A DNA stretch of 64,000 nucleotides from Trematomus loennbergii (Eukaryota > Chordata > Actinopteri > Perciformes > Nototheniidae): the NCBI GenBank assembly GCA_012861695.1, contig JAAOOA010000050.1, positions 1,023,228 to 1,087,227 on the forward strand, written 5' to 3'. The notes below the pieces were generated by a model. It was given only the letters and a program-made list of their open reading frames with translations, made no database searches and was not told the DNA's origin. Of the stretch, positions 1 to 11,435 are shown piece by piece (position 1 is the stretch's first letter; each line of letters opens with the position of its first letter). A program made the position numbers and the translations under genes.

Positions 1-1030
1 TTTGTGTTCAAAAGTTGTGTTCAACGGATAAAACGCCGCTCAAGGTTAATCCAATGTCTCTGTGTCACGTAGAATATTTTACTGATAATCCATCATCATA
101 TTTATGGCAATAAACTGGGTATAACGTTTTGCAGTCAAGGCTTGTACTTTCAGATATGCTTCGTTTGCTTCTCTATTACGTCCGCAATGGTAATGTTTAC
201 GTGGATTTGGGAACTGCCCATCGGATTCTATTGGATCTTATGGTTAAGAAAAAGGTGTAAATCACTCAAATCGACAATGGGTCCCATAGATATGGTCCTG
301 CGTAAAGTATATAGTATGAATGCCAGCGGCAGACCCATTACGCACCAGACTCTACGCCGTGTTTAGTACGTAAACAACAGGAATTGCAGCAGGACCCAGA
401 GCGGACAGCAGATAACGGAGCAGATTACAAGATTGGCGTTTAGGACTTTTTCTATACTTTGACTTTTGTCAAATAATGGTGTAAATGACCTTAATATGTT
501 TAACCTTTTGTAGAGGTGGTTATATTTGTGTGCCGATGTGTTCCTGTGGTAAAGTTTTAGTTTTGTACTTTTATTTTGAAGGGACTTTTGCCGGAAGTGA
601 ATAGAGAACGGAGGAGTGAAACAATGACGGATGAATGACGGAGAAATTAACATAGAATAATTAGTTACGTTGGGTTTTTAGCACCTGGCTGATAGGGGCA
701 CAAGGTTTGTTATTACTTTAATTAATATGTGTATTGATATTATGTGGTGTTATTTTGTAGTTTTGCAGAGTTTTGAGTCCATGCTTTTGAATTAGCAAAA
801 CTGCTATATTAGCCTACATGTGTTCTGCTCTGTTAGTTAGGGGGCAGTAGTGAGCTATAATTGCATTATTTAGTTTGAATTAGAAATGTAACGTTTATAA
901 ATGCAAGGAATGGAGGTGTTTTATCTGTGAGATGGTGGCTAATTATTGTGTTTTCTTTCTTTTCATAGCTCTTACGTTGGTACGTTGATACTTAATGTAT
1001 ACATGCAAGGGTATACAATAAAAGGATACC
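1..1030. other. Left flank, unassigned, with a short coding-like stretch
   Basis: No gene could be assigned here. After an acceptor-like gcag at about 129-132 there is an open stretch to about 258 on the plus strand, reading ...LRLLLYYVRNGNVYVDLGTA..., which looks coding in composition. The frame then shifts and the region decays. A further frame at 142-366 reads ...STMGPIDMVLRK... and ends at a stop. I do not recognise the protein. It may be a retroelement or transposase remnant. The rest is AT-rich with no clear repeat boundaries. Confidence 0.2.
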
Positions 1031-1258
1031 ATGCATCAGTTCGAGAGTATGACCATTATTCAGCTGGGGACGCTACAAATGGCTTGCAGGAAAGAGATGC
1101 TTACTACTTTACAGGCAATGGAAATTGTGACTAATGTTGACAGCGATGCAGATATGTTACCTGTTGATTCTGAGTCAGACGACGAGGATCTCCTGCAGCC
1201 AGAACGGAACCCGGAGCGTTGTGACTCTGATGATGAAATTCCACCATGGGAAAGGCAT
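1031..1258 (+). pseudogene. Probable acidic N-terminal exon of the piggyBac transposase
   Basis: The frame opens at an ATG and its C-terminal half is strongly acidic (DSDADMLPVDSESDDEDLL...), a layout typical of the N-terminus of piggyBac/PGBD4-like transposases. It ends next to a donor-like GTAATC at 1259. The next piggyBac sequence begins at about 3877 on the same strand. The intervening 2.6 kb is mostly one hAT insertion with a second hAT nested in it. The link to the downstream transposase is inferred from order, strand and composition. The exact splice pairing is not certain, because the likely acceptors at 3860 and 3876 give different frames. Confidence 0.45.
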
Positions 1259-2016
1259 GTAATCTCTCTGTTTTTATCTATTACTTATTTATTTGGTGTA
1301 CGACTATTCATATAGTAAATAAAAGCGTCTGCTAAATGTAATGCAGTGGTTCTCAAACTTTTTCTGTCAGGCCCCCCCTTTGGAGAAAAAAAAAAGTTGG
1401 GCCCCCCCAACACAAATAGTCAGGCTCAGTGGCGGCGCCAGAGATTTATTTTGGGGGTGCTGTGGGGTAGCTTGACGTTTCATAGAGGGTGCTCAAACAT
1501 TTAGGGTTTCCCATTAATGTACCGGTCACTACAGTTGAATTTTCTACTGCAACACTCCCCACGCATATACACAGTACACCCGCGACTGTTACAATGAAGG
1601 CTCGATAATCAGCTCACGGCATATTGGTGTAAGCAGGGGTAAAGTGCAATTTTTATAGGTGGTGTGTGGACCTCACATAGGGGGGTCCGGGGCAAGCTCC
1701 CCCGGGAAGATTTATTTTTAAATATTGAAGTTAAATGCATCAATCTGGTGCACTTTGAGAGCAAAATGAAGAGATCTATGGATACATCTCTCAACACCCA
1801 TTTGAAACAGAACTGTAAACATATTTACTTTTTCTTTATGGATATTTTACAAATCACCCTTTTAAACTTTATTCTTGTTTTACTGTCATATAGTATTTCA
1901 TACCTGTTTTTCATTTATTCTCTTATTGTTTTATAACTATAATGATCATATAAACGTGTGCCTCGGAAATAATTGTTTACATTAATGGTGACCAAAACGT
2001 TTGAGACCCACTGAGA

Positions 2017-3235
2017 CAGGGGTAGCCAACCCGGTGCCCGCGGGCACTTGGTCGCCCGCAGGGGCAACATGAGAACTCTATACTTACTACAACTCTATAT
2101 CTATCTAACACCCCTCCTTCCCCCACCCCCACAATGAATATCGACCAATCACATTCTTGCTTGATTTGCGGGACCAGCGTTGCAGTCGGGAAGAAAAGCA
2201 ATGTGGCACCTCCCCGCTGATTTTCCTTCTGGCAGAATCTACACAACACATCAGCCCCATTGAACAGCCTATCATGCCAGCCTATACAACACATGGGGGG
2301 CAGAGTTTTACTCTGCGTGTTGCAACTTGCATATATATTTATTGCACTTGACGCACACACACGCATGGCATAATTTCCACCTGGGGACAGGGGGAAATGT
2401 CCCCCGCTCTTTTCGAAATCCCGTTTGTGTCCCCCCTTTACAAATATGTTTATTATTATTTTTTAACGCAAGCCGTCATCGCCACGGAGGAGCACACAGC
2501 CTCTGTGAGCGAGCGAGACAGAGGGAGAGAGAGAGAGCTAGGGAGGGAGGGAGGGAGAGAGAGAGAGGGGGGGGGAAGAGAGAGCGAGGGAGAGCACACC
2601 TTTATCTATTTAATATAGATAAAGTAAGAAATCATTCCAGTGTGTACTATAGGACAGTCAAAAAAACAAAAAACAGTTTGAAAGGGGAGTGATTAGTAAA
2701 ATAAGCATAAATAAAAAGAAAGAATGCTAACTAGGTAACATAAGATAAGAATAAACCAGTTTAAATGATTTGTTATTGGTGATCATATTCTAAAGATGTT
2801 TGGATTATTGAAAAGTATACAGCTCCCTCTCATCTGAGTGTTGAGAGCTGTATCCATCAATTCATGGTGTGCTCAAAGTGCTCTAGATTGATGCATTTCA
2901 CTTCAACATTTAAAAATAATCTTCCCGGAGGAGGTGAGGACCCCCCTAGAGGAGGTGAGGCCCGTCCACCCCCAAATAAAGCAGGTTAAAATAATTAAAT
3001 TGCAGACATGTTCTTTTAGTAAACACTGAAAACGGGTCCCACAGACCCAAACAGCACACAAAGGTTAAAGGTAATATAATATAATAATGTTAAAATGTGC
3101 TAAATATATACACTGCAAAAAACAAAAAAAGAGGAGTAAAAGTAGCCCCGACTTGTTTTATTTTTTAAAAGTAGCCCCCGACTTGTTTTATTTTTTGAAA
3201 GTAGCCCTCACCCTAAAAAAGGTTGGTGACCCCTG
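2017..3235. mobile_element. Nested hAT element, 8-bp TSD
   Basis: Starts CAGGGGTAGCCAACCCGG and ends GGTTGGTGACCCCTG. The exact 8-bp duplication cactgaga flanks it at 2009-2016 and 3236-3243, inside the outer hAT. It has no transposase. The interior includes a purine-rich GA tract (about 2518-2600), a duplicated 26-bp segment near 3142-3210 and a stretch (about 2834-2931) that is an inverted relative of 1697-1805 in the outer element. It is younger than its host element. Confidence 0.9.
2518..2600. repeat. GA-rich simple repeat
   Basis: Low-complexity gagagagaga/ggga tract inside the nested hAT. It generates meaningless Arg/Glu-rich frames. Confidence 0.9.
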
Positions 3236-3876
3236 CACTGAGATAACACTGAGAGAGTCATTTAGCTCACTGAGTCTCTCAGTCTGACAGGAGAGGACTC
3301 TCCTCCACTTTGTTGTTGAAAAAACTCCTTATATCCGTTAGCGGAGCTCGCTAGCACCAGAAGCTAACAACAACGATCTCCGGTACCGGTGCGCTCTCTC
3401 TCGCGCACACAAAATGGCTCGTTCCACAGACACACAGAGCCGAGCTTTAATGAAACACAGAGACCCAGACGTAATAGTACTGTACTGTATCATATTATTT
3501 TCGAATCAATAATTTTTCAAATTATGATTTTCTTTTTTTTTAATAATGACAATTTTTCCTCCTGGTCTCTCGCGCCCTCCCTGGCATGCCTCTGCGCCTC
3601 CAGGGGGGGTGCGCCCCCCACTTTGAGAACCACTGATGTAATGTAATGTAATGTACGCTCAAAATGGCATGTTTGGCAGGAATTAGAGGGATTATTTACA
3701 AAAATAGTGTTTCTTGTCTGTTACATTTACTAAAAGTATAGGCCAGTGTTCATCTATAGTCACTAAATGTATTGCATTCACACACTCAAAATGGCATGTT
3801 TACTGCCAAGGAAACAGGAATTAATCTAATCTCTTTGTTTTTCCACATTTGTTTTCATAGTAATGGATATGAGTAG

Positions 3877-5447
3877 GCAATGGCTTCACCATTGCCTACT
3901 TTCACCCAGCCCACACCTGCCTCATCCTCACATTCCTCAACTTCTAGAAAGAGATCTGCACCAGTATTGGCCACTCAGCCTGCATCCAAAAAGCATTCAC
4001 TTCCAAAGCTACCATCGTCTGGTTTCTACCAGCTTTCTGCAGTGTCAGATACATCTGTAAAACACAGGAAGCGTGGCCGAGGTGGGGCTCCCGCAGGAAA
4101 AGGAAAAGCATCAGATAAATGTGTAAACGCAGGAAGCGTGGCCGAGGTTCTTCCTCTTCCAGAACGACAGAAGAAGAACTCGGGTGGCACAACAGAGAGG
4201 AGAATGATCAAACACCAGAGCCACTGAATTTCACGCCAGCCAGACTTTTTTTTTGCGCTTCCGTGGTTAATACAATCATTGCCACGAACGCCAACGCCCT
4301 GAAAAGACTGCAGGCTGGAAAGAAGCATGTTTGGAAAATGCTGACTGTGGGATTTCTATGTTTTCCTGTCCATTATCATTTTCCAGGCCTCGTCACCGTT
4401 CACAACCGATCGGACTACTGGAGGAAGAAATGGCCATATAACTTCAAATTCCCAGGTGATGCGATGTCCCGGGACCGCTTCGGAGCCATCATGTGGTCTC
4501 TGCACCTGAGCAACCCTGAAGAAGACGAGGAAAACGATCGCAAAAGGAACACCGCTGAGTATGACAGACTTTTCAAGATCAAGCCCCTGTACACGGACAT
4601 CGTTACTGCCTGCAAAGCACATTTTCAGCCCCATCAAAACATTTCTATAGATGAGAGGATGGTCGCCTCAAAGGCCCGCATCAGCATGAAGCAGTACATG
4701 AAGGATAAACCAACTAAGTGGGGATACAAACTGTTTGTGCTGGCGGATTCCTCTACGGCATACACATGGAACTTCAATGTGTACACAGGGAAGAGTACGT
4801 TCCTCTCAGGCCAGGGACTCAGCTACACCTCGGTGACCGACCTCCTGCCCCTCCCTCTGCTCGGTGCGGGCTACACACTCTTTGTGGACAACTTCTACAC
4901 TAGCCCTGCCCTCTTTGGGGATTTGGGCACAAGAAACATTGGCTGTTGTAGGACCATTCGAAAAAATCGAGTTGGTTTCCCACAGACGGAGTTGAATGGC
5001 CTACCAAAAAAGGCTGAAAGGGGAGATCTGCGGTGGATAAGGGAAGGCAAACTCCTGTTCATAAAGTGGATGGACAGCCGTGAAGTGACCATGTGCTCCA
5101 CAGTGCATGCAGCCTTCAGCGGTCAGACGGTCCAGCGGAAAGTGAAACAGGCTGGTGTGTGGCAGACTAAGACTGTTCCCGTTCCTGACGCTGTGTTGGA
5201 CTACAACCGAAGCATGGGTGGCGTGGATGTGTCTGACGCTTTGATCGGGTACTACAGCGTTCTCCACAAAACGATGAAATGGTACAAGACTTTTTTTTTC
5301 CATTTGATGGACATTGCCGTGGTGAACAGCTTCATTCTCCACAAGGAGCTGCACAAGATGAAGAGTGACCCCAGCAGGACAAAGCTACACACACAGAAGA
5401 CTTTCAGGGAGCAGCTTGCTTCAGAAATGTTGGAATATGGAACACCT
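3877..5447 (+). pseudogene. piggyBac transposase (DDE_Tnp_1_7), 3'-truncated and frameshifted
   Basis: Cut-and-paste transposase of the piggyBac superfamily, PGBD4-like. The core is open from 4119 and keeps the three catalytic neighbourhoods: SIDERMVASKAR (about residue 177 of that frame), LFVDNFYTSP (about 255) and DYNRSMGGVD (about 361). The N-terminal part (3877 to about 4140) lies in another frame. It contains a partly duplicated segment (aggaagcgtggccgagg appears at 4067 and 4132), so at least one frameshift is present. Family-conserved sequence is also eroded around 4240-4260 and 4340-4390. The C-terminus stops after ...FREQLASEMLEY, at about 5440-5455, where reversed DIRS-type sequence begins, so the cysteine-rich C-terminal DNA-binding domain is missing. 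The 80-residue tail that stays open to 5669 is antisense DIRS sequence, not transposase. Almost certainly inactive. Confidence 0.85.
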
Positions 5448-5449
5448 CC

Positions 5450-7430
5450 GTTACCACCTCTGGATGAAGCCGCCACTCCCCTGGTGGAGGCTTGTGACGG
5501 GAGAGGAAGTCGGCGACTTGGTTCTGCTCTCCGGGCAGATACATTGACCGTAGGCTGGCCAGGTAAGGAGCTGCCCAGGTCAGGAGAGTCTGGGACACCT
5601 CTAGCAAGCATGCAGATTTGGTGCCCCCTGGTGGTTTATGTGATACACCGTTGTAGTGTTCCCCCTTAGGTATGGCAGGAAGTGCCTGAGTGCTAGGTGC
5701 ACCGCTCACAGCTTTAGCACGTTGATGTGTTCTGTGCAGTCCTGAGCAGACCACTGATGTCCTGTTTTGCCACACCGCACCCCATCCCGAGAGGCTGGCA
5801 TCCGTCGTAACGGTCTCTCTGTGGAAAGGGATGGAGCCCATGGCCACGCCCCTCTACATATACGACCTCTCCCTCCATGGGGATAGAGTGGAGGCACTGT
5901 TGTGACACCCTGATTTTTCTGTGCCTGTGCAACTTGGGGTCTAAGTGGAGGCCGTTCAGCCATCTCTGCAGGGGGCGCAGTGACAACAAGCCCAAGGGAA
6001 CGACAGCTGAGGCAGCTGTCAGCTTGCCCAAGAGGCGGAGAAACAGGATATATGCCAGAGACCTGCCCCTTTTGAAGAGGGGAAGAAGCTGGAGTATGTC
6101 GTCCAGGCGCTGAGCAGATGGACAGGCCCGCATAGTGACTGTGTCCAGAGCCACCCAATAAAGGTTAGGCTCTGAGGGGGTTCAGACAACTCTTCTCCAT
6201 GTTCACCCTGAGGCCTAGCCGGCGACATGAGAGAGAAGGAGAGCCGTGTCCTGGGTCGACTGCAACCGGGATGGTGCACAGATTAACCAGTCGTCTAAGT
6301 ATGGCAGAATCTTCATACCCTGAGACTGCAGGCGCGAGAGGGCTGCCGCGACACACCTGGTGAACACCCTTGGGGAGAGGGAGAGTCCGAATGGGAGCAC
6401 CCTGAACTGGAAATGACGGCCTCTGAAGGCAAAGCGAAGAAACTGCCTGTGATGAGGCACAATAGGCACATGAAAATAAGCGTCCTTCAAGTCGACAGAC
6501 GTGAACCATTCCCCCCTGGCAACGGTACGAAGAACGTCCGCTGTGCTCAGCATATGGAAAGGTAAATCTTTAGGAACTTGTTGAGTCCCCTCAGATCGAG
6601 GATTGGGCGAAGTCCACCGCCTTTCTTCCTTACAGGAAGTAGGTCGAGTAGAAGCCCCCGGCTGTGAGATGGGGTCCACAGGCTTGATTGCACCCTTGGC
6701 AAGGAGGACTGACAGCTCCTGGTTTAGGGCGATTTCTTTTGCCGGGTCGCTTATGGTGGTCATTTTGACCCGGCTGAAGGCTGGGGGCCGGCGTCGGAAC
6801 TGAAGCTTGTACCCTTGGGTTAAGGTGGAAACCACCCAGGGGTCTGAAGCTTGAGCTACCCAGTAGTTGAGCAGCTGCTGGGAGAAATAACCGACAGCCG
6901 GCCCCAGACCCTCAGTACCTTGCCCCCCGGCCTCTGGAGGCTCTGGGGGGGCGACGGTTAGGCACCGGATACCGAGGCTGCCTTGGGGGCGAGTTAACAG
7001 GACCGTAGCGGGCCGGCCCCCTCGTGGGACGCCGAGGCCCATGGCGGGCACCGGGGTGAGCCGGTGGATGGGAGCGGCAGACGCGGAACCTCTAGGCCTA
7101 CCGGGGGGGGCATGTCTCTGCGAAGAGCTGAGAACTGTTGTCTAGTCTGACTCTTTACCGGTCCGGAGCTCCTGGGGTCCGAGCGGTGAACACCGCGGTC
7201 CCCTTGGGAGAGCGACAGCTTGTCGCAGCCTTTGGAGGGCGAGCATTTCTAGCCGATCGAGACGATCACAAGGCTACAGGTAGCGATGAGCTAGAATCGA
7301 ATTTTCATTAAGCTAGCTTGGCTTCTACTCAAAAAGTAGTAACCTGTGCAGCGAGAAGATGAAAAAGGACAACTCGTTGACAACACCGGAACTTATACCT
7401 TCCGGGGTCATACGAGGTCACACGTGACTT
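5450..7430 (-). pseudogene. DIRS-type retrotransposon fragment: reverse transcriptase and RNase H
   Basis: Reverse-strand remnant of a tyrosine-recombinase (DIRS-like) retroelement. RT is readable from about 7051 to 6215, with ...VDLKDAYFHVPI..., a ...FRVLPFGLSLSPRVF... block and the catalytic YLDDWLI at about 6302-6282. RNase H follows in other frames, with ...VTTDASLSGWGAVW... near 5820 and ...YLPGEQNQVADFLSR... near 5540-5500. At least two frameshifts separate the blocks. The order RT then RNase H and the YLDDWL variant fit DIRS rather than retroviral elements. The 3' part (including any recombinase) is missing because the sequence switches to piggyBac at about 5450. The 5' part (7051-7430) is GC-rich and gag-like but not readable. 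Inactive. Confidence 0.8.
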
Positions 7431-7443
7431 TGTTGATATAAAT

Positions 7444-8441
7444 CAGGGGTCGGCAACCCCACCGGCAACCCCACGCGGCACCGTAACCAGTGGCACACTA
7501 GGAATAAGTGTGCAAAAATATTCAAATTATATTTTCGGATCCTGAACGAGACCGCCGCCAGAGCGCGTCTCCCCGTTACCTGCAGAAGGAAGCCATGCAC
7601 GCAACGCAGCCCCGCTCTGTTTAACCCCAGGTGACTTTCTGCCGCTTTCCTCCGTGGTGCAGTGCTGATCGTTTCACCACGGAGGAAAGCACAAATTGCA
7701 GTACCCATAAGGAACTGTACAAATGCCGCAGTTTTTGCGTGGCTGTGTCTTTAGTTGAAAGCCCAGTGGCGATCTGCTCATCTCTCATTGAAATAATATG
7801 CTACAAAGGGGCGGACTGGCCATCTGTGTGTTGAACTTTCCTGTCGGCTCCCAGACCGTAGTCGAGGAGGGCAGAAGCAACAAGCTTCAGGTTCAATAAC
7901 CCACTTTAACTTAAATGACTGGAGAGAGGCGAGCTCTTCTTGGGAGGCCGTTGCATTTATTTAGCTGTTCTTCTGTTTCACAAAATACATCACAGACCTC
8001 TGTTTTTCTAGTGCCTCGTTTCACTTCCAGAAACATACACACGCTCCCTCACTGTCGCTCTACCATCCACACACACACATGCACACGCCACACCCCTCTC
8101 TCTCTCTCTTAAAAGGGACAGCGATCTCATCTCACTCTGCATGACCCTAATATCATAACATGTGTGTTCTGGAGAATCACAGAACGGACGATCGTCCTTA
8201 TTATTATGCCGTTTAAACCAATTATTTAAATGTGTTTGTTAAATTCGGCATCATGTAAGTTGTGCTGACAGGTACACACACTGCTTCCCCGCAGCGAGGC
8301 TCCCCCCGCCCTCCTGTTGGTAGTTCACCAGCGTCAAGCTCCTCAACCCCCCCCCCCCGTTGATAATTCTCGATCGTTGGCACGCTGATAACAATAACAT
8401 TTTTTAATGGCACTTCATATCAAAAAGGTTGCCGACCCCTG
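7444..8441. mobile_element. Non-autonomous hAT element, 8-bp TSD
   Basis: Ends CAGGGGTCGGCAACCCC and GGTTGCCGACCCCTG are inverted repeats. The exact duplication atataaat occurs at 7436-7443 and 8442-8449. Length is 998 bp and there is no transposase frame. It inserted just beyond the 5' side of the DIRS fragment. Short frames inside are noise. Confidence 0.92.
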
Positions 8442-8532
8442 ATATAAATATTCGACCTGCGCATGCGCGAGACAGAAGATATTCAGTGCTAAGCACCGCC
8501 TCTGGCAGCCAGTAAGGATGAAATAGAACCTC

Positions 8533-8812
8533 ATTTTTCCACCTCCGCAATATTGCAAAAATCCGACCCTCTCTCACCCGCCCCAAAGCCGAACGACTAA
8601 TCCACGCCTTCATTTCCTCCCGCCTTGACTACTGCATCTCACTTCTTTACAGCATCAGCACTACATCCCTCAATGGACTCCAACGGGTTCAAAATGCAGC
8701 TGCACGACTCCTCACGCATACCAAATCATGGCATCACATCACCCCAGTCCTCAAAGACCTTCACTGGCTTCCTGTCTCCCATCGCATAAACTACAAAATG
8801 CTGGTCCTCACC
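8533..8812 (+). pseudogene. Rex1/CR1-like LINE, reverse transcriptase C-terminal part (left half)
   Basis: The plus-strand frame reads ...FHLRNIAKIRPSLTRPK..., ...SRLDYCISLL..., ...LQRVQNAAARLLTHT..., ...ITPVLKDLHWLPVSHRI..., the conserved C-terminal region of Rex1/CR1/L2-type reverse transcriptases of fish. It stops inside ...KMLVLT at 8812. The reading resumes as YKARHHLAPPYLTNLL at 20067, after an 11.2-kb insertion flanked by an 11-bp duplication. The element is 5'-truncated at about 8530, as is usual for LINEs. Confidence 0.85.
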
Positions 8813-9895
8813 ATAGATTGTATATATAAATGGACGTAGGGTCCGTGACGTCACCCATAGGATTCTGCAGAGTTGCCGAGAAGCCCTTAGTAGGCGGAGT
8901 CGGCCACTAACGGCTCGACAGTGACGTCAGAGTCTAACTCCCGCCTGCTCCAAATAAGGGCAAAGAGGCGGAGCCGAGGCGGGACCTGCTGCCTCCAGCT
9001 GGAAGTAACAGAGCTAGCTCAAGCTAAGAAGCTAAGCTAACATGCTCCCCATCTGCACACTGCCGTCACATTTTACGTTTCTAAGGTAAGCGGACATGAA
9101 ACTATTCAGCAAAACTATAAATAATAATCTAAGTTATTGAGTTTTTAGCATAATACTTCAGAATCTTAAAATCCCTTAACGTTTGTATGCAATGTGCTAA
9201 ATGCAACACTGGAATCAAGCAAATATTAATATGTTTGCATGACATTAGTTATTTATATTTTGCTATCACTTAATTATACGTTTAATACATTTAAGTCAAG
9301 TACTAGTTAGTGCTCTTACCTGTGAGGCCTCCTCCAAACAGCATTATAACCAGACTGTATCATTAAAACTATAAGTACCAGTTCTAGATCCTTGACTTTA
9401 GACAAACAATTCAAAAGACAAAATGTATTTAAAGACCAATCTTTATTTGAAGGTGCCTCTTAACCTGAGATATTAGTTATACAGTAATAGTATTGACAAT
9501 CTAAAAAAACTGAGCAACTCAACAGTCAACTTTATATTTCTTATTGTCTAAAGCATTTATTATTTTCATTTTTCCCCTCTCATATTCAGTGTGGACGGAT
9601 TGAGACAGCGTGGTGTCCAGAGAGCTGCAGAGACTTCAGGGAGAAACCTCCGTGTGATGGACGTCCTGTCTGTTGGTTTGGAGAGGACTGAGGGTCTTTC
9701 CTCTGCGAGGAGGACCAGGCCTGATGGAGGAGCCCATGCTGATACCAACTGCACAGGCCTGTCTGTCACTTTATTTGACTAAATGTGTTTACTTATATTT
9801 AATAGGTTTACACCTTCTGTCCATATGTGCTTTTTTATTTAAAACATGTTTGATTAACTTTTGGTTCACATTTCAATAAATTGAATTTGTATTTG
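8813..9895 (+). other. Exon-like unit with 63-residue open frame in the composite insertion
   Basis: A GC-richer first segment ends ...ttctaag and is followed by a donor GTAAGCG at 9087. A polypyrimidine-rich acceptor (ttttcccctctcatattcag) precedes 9591. The second segment carries an open frame from 9591 to 9782, beginning MDGLRQRGVQRAAETSG, with a stop and an AATAAA at 9875-9880. This is the arrangement of a small two-exon gene or of a transcribed repeat. I do not recognise the protein, and coding potential may be accidental. Because it lies inside a mobile unit, copies would be expected elsewhere in the genome. Confidence 0.3.
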
Positions 9896-10109
9896 CACTC
9901 CTTTTGTCCATTATTCTTACTGAAAATGTTAGATTACACATTCACATCTGACTGAAGATTGGCCCCATTTATTTGTGACGTTGCAAACTCTGCGGTACAA
10001 GGTACATGTTGTGAAGCTCATAAAGTGAGGCAAATAGAATTAATCAGCTGATGGAGGTGTTAGACTTTGTTTTCACAATAAAAGTAGTTTCTTAGTGAAT
10101 GTCCTGTAC
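9896..10109. other. Anonymous part of the composite insertion
   Basis: AT-rich sequence with no gene or repeat boundary seen, up to the start of the TIR element at 10110. Confidence 0.5.
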
Positions 10110-10807
10110 TGAGGCCTGTACTACGAAGCCGGATTTTCCTAACCTGGATATGTTTGAGTTAGCCGGTTGGCCCAATCCAAAACATACGCGCTCTCGCTAA
10201 ACTGTACTACGACGCTGGTTATCAAGTGGATCGCTCAAGCCAGCCGTGTCCTATCTAGTTAGGTGCGCGTTCACATGAAAGGGGTGGTATTTGGAGCATT
10301 CGACCAATCTCAAACATGGACAAGCGTACTGACAGCGCAGCGTCATACTTCCTGAATGAAAAGTGAACTTTAATATTAGTAAAATATGAAGAAGTTAAAC
10401 TTTAAACATCCATGACTTAAACACTTTATCCAGGATAAAAGCCACATAGCTGCACCTGCAAGGTGAATACAGCTGGTAAAAAAAAAGCGTTTGAATGCGT
10501 ACATTAACAGGTTTATGAAATCACTGCCAAGACACGAGTGGATCTGACTTTAACCTCTTAAGCACGGCGGTCCCCCCATTGGACCCCTCCCACCGTTTTG
10601 AATTCGAGACAATGTCTCAGGGCTTCTTAACATTTATGAAACTATTAATGTGTAGCACCAGATTAACGGGAAGAATCTCAGCTAACTGAAGATATGAACC
10701 ATTTTTACCAAAACAAAACACAAGTCTCATAAGAAGGGTCTAAATGACCCCTGAGCGAAAAAATTCTAACGCACTGCGGCACACAATTCAAGATAAAGAT
10801 ACCCTTA

Positions 10808-11011
10808 TTACTTATCGTAGCTGCACATACAATATAGCCTATTAAAGCTGAGACTCCACTGATTATTTAGGTATAGTATCATCACTGAGCGATCCGAACT
10901 TGCGACAGGGGAAGCAAACACAGACATCACAACACGTACCTTTACGGAGCTTTTACGGCAGATCGTCTCACCGTAGCTGTCAATTAGGTCAAAAGACGTG
11001 TTCAATGGCAT
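10808..11011 (-). CDS. 67-residue frame conserved between TTAA-element copies
   Basis: The frame begins MPLNTSFDLIDSYGETIC and ends ...LYCMCSYDK. The copy at 60048-60251 in the second TTAA element is identical except for one residue (SP in place of SS). A donor-like AAAG|GTACGTG lies after codon 24, so the true coding part may be a short first exon. No known domain is recognised. Conservation could reflect recent common origin of the two copies rather than selection. Confidence 0.35.
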   Translation of the reverse strand: MPLNTSFDLIDSYGETICRKSSVKVRVVMSVFASPVASSDRSVMILYLNNQWSLSFNRLYCMCSYDK

Positions 11012-11435
11012 TAAAACGAAAAAAAAAAAATTCTACAACTGTTGATCCATAGGTTGATAATGTACCTGTGCCTTTTAAAAAATTATTTATAATCCATAAT
11101 TCCATTTTTTATGTAAAAATCGGAGCGGAAAAGTTAGCTGCTAATGGTAGCCACCAGAGTGTATGCAGCTTCCGGTTTTGGTAACGCGTCACTCTCACTC
11201 CTTATTTGTTAACGTTTTGGTGTGTATATAACTTTCCCTCGATTCCATTGGCTCTAGCGGTTATAAAGAGATTTAATTCATCAAAATCGAGCAAGGGGGG
11301 CCAGAGATAGGTCAAATCCACCCAAATGACCCCAGAAGTGGTTTTTTTGGCTAAATCTCTCTAAAAAGGTCAGATTTCACTAGTTTTGCATCAATCTTGA
11401 TACAGGGTACTTATTATATGTTGTACTTTGGATTC

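Larger units (their letters stand above)
1344..3635. mobile_element. Non-autonomous hAT element (outer), 8-bp TSD
   Basis: The ends are inverted copies starting CAGTGGTTCTCAAACTTT and finishing AAAGTTTGAGAACCACTG-like (ctttgagaaccactg). An exact 8-bp duplication atgtaatg sits at 1336-1343 and 3636-3643. CAG...CTG ends plus an 8-bp TSD are the hAT signature. No transposase frame is visible inside. It lies in what looks like the intron of the piggyBac gene and itself carries a second hAT at 2017-3235. Inside its left arm, at about 1425, another hAT-type start (CAGTGGCGGCGCCAG) is visible, so the arm is itself composite. Confidence 0.9.

Noticed and set aside
4119..5669. A 516-residue piggyBac protein with an unusual C-terminus
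   Set aside because: The last 80 residues are antisense DIRS RNase H sequence; the transposase ends at about 5447.
5877..6113. Plus-strand frame in the DIRS fragment
   Set aside because: Antisense to RNase H sequence.
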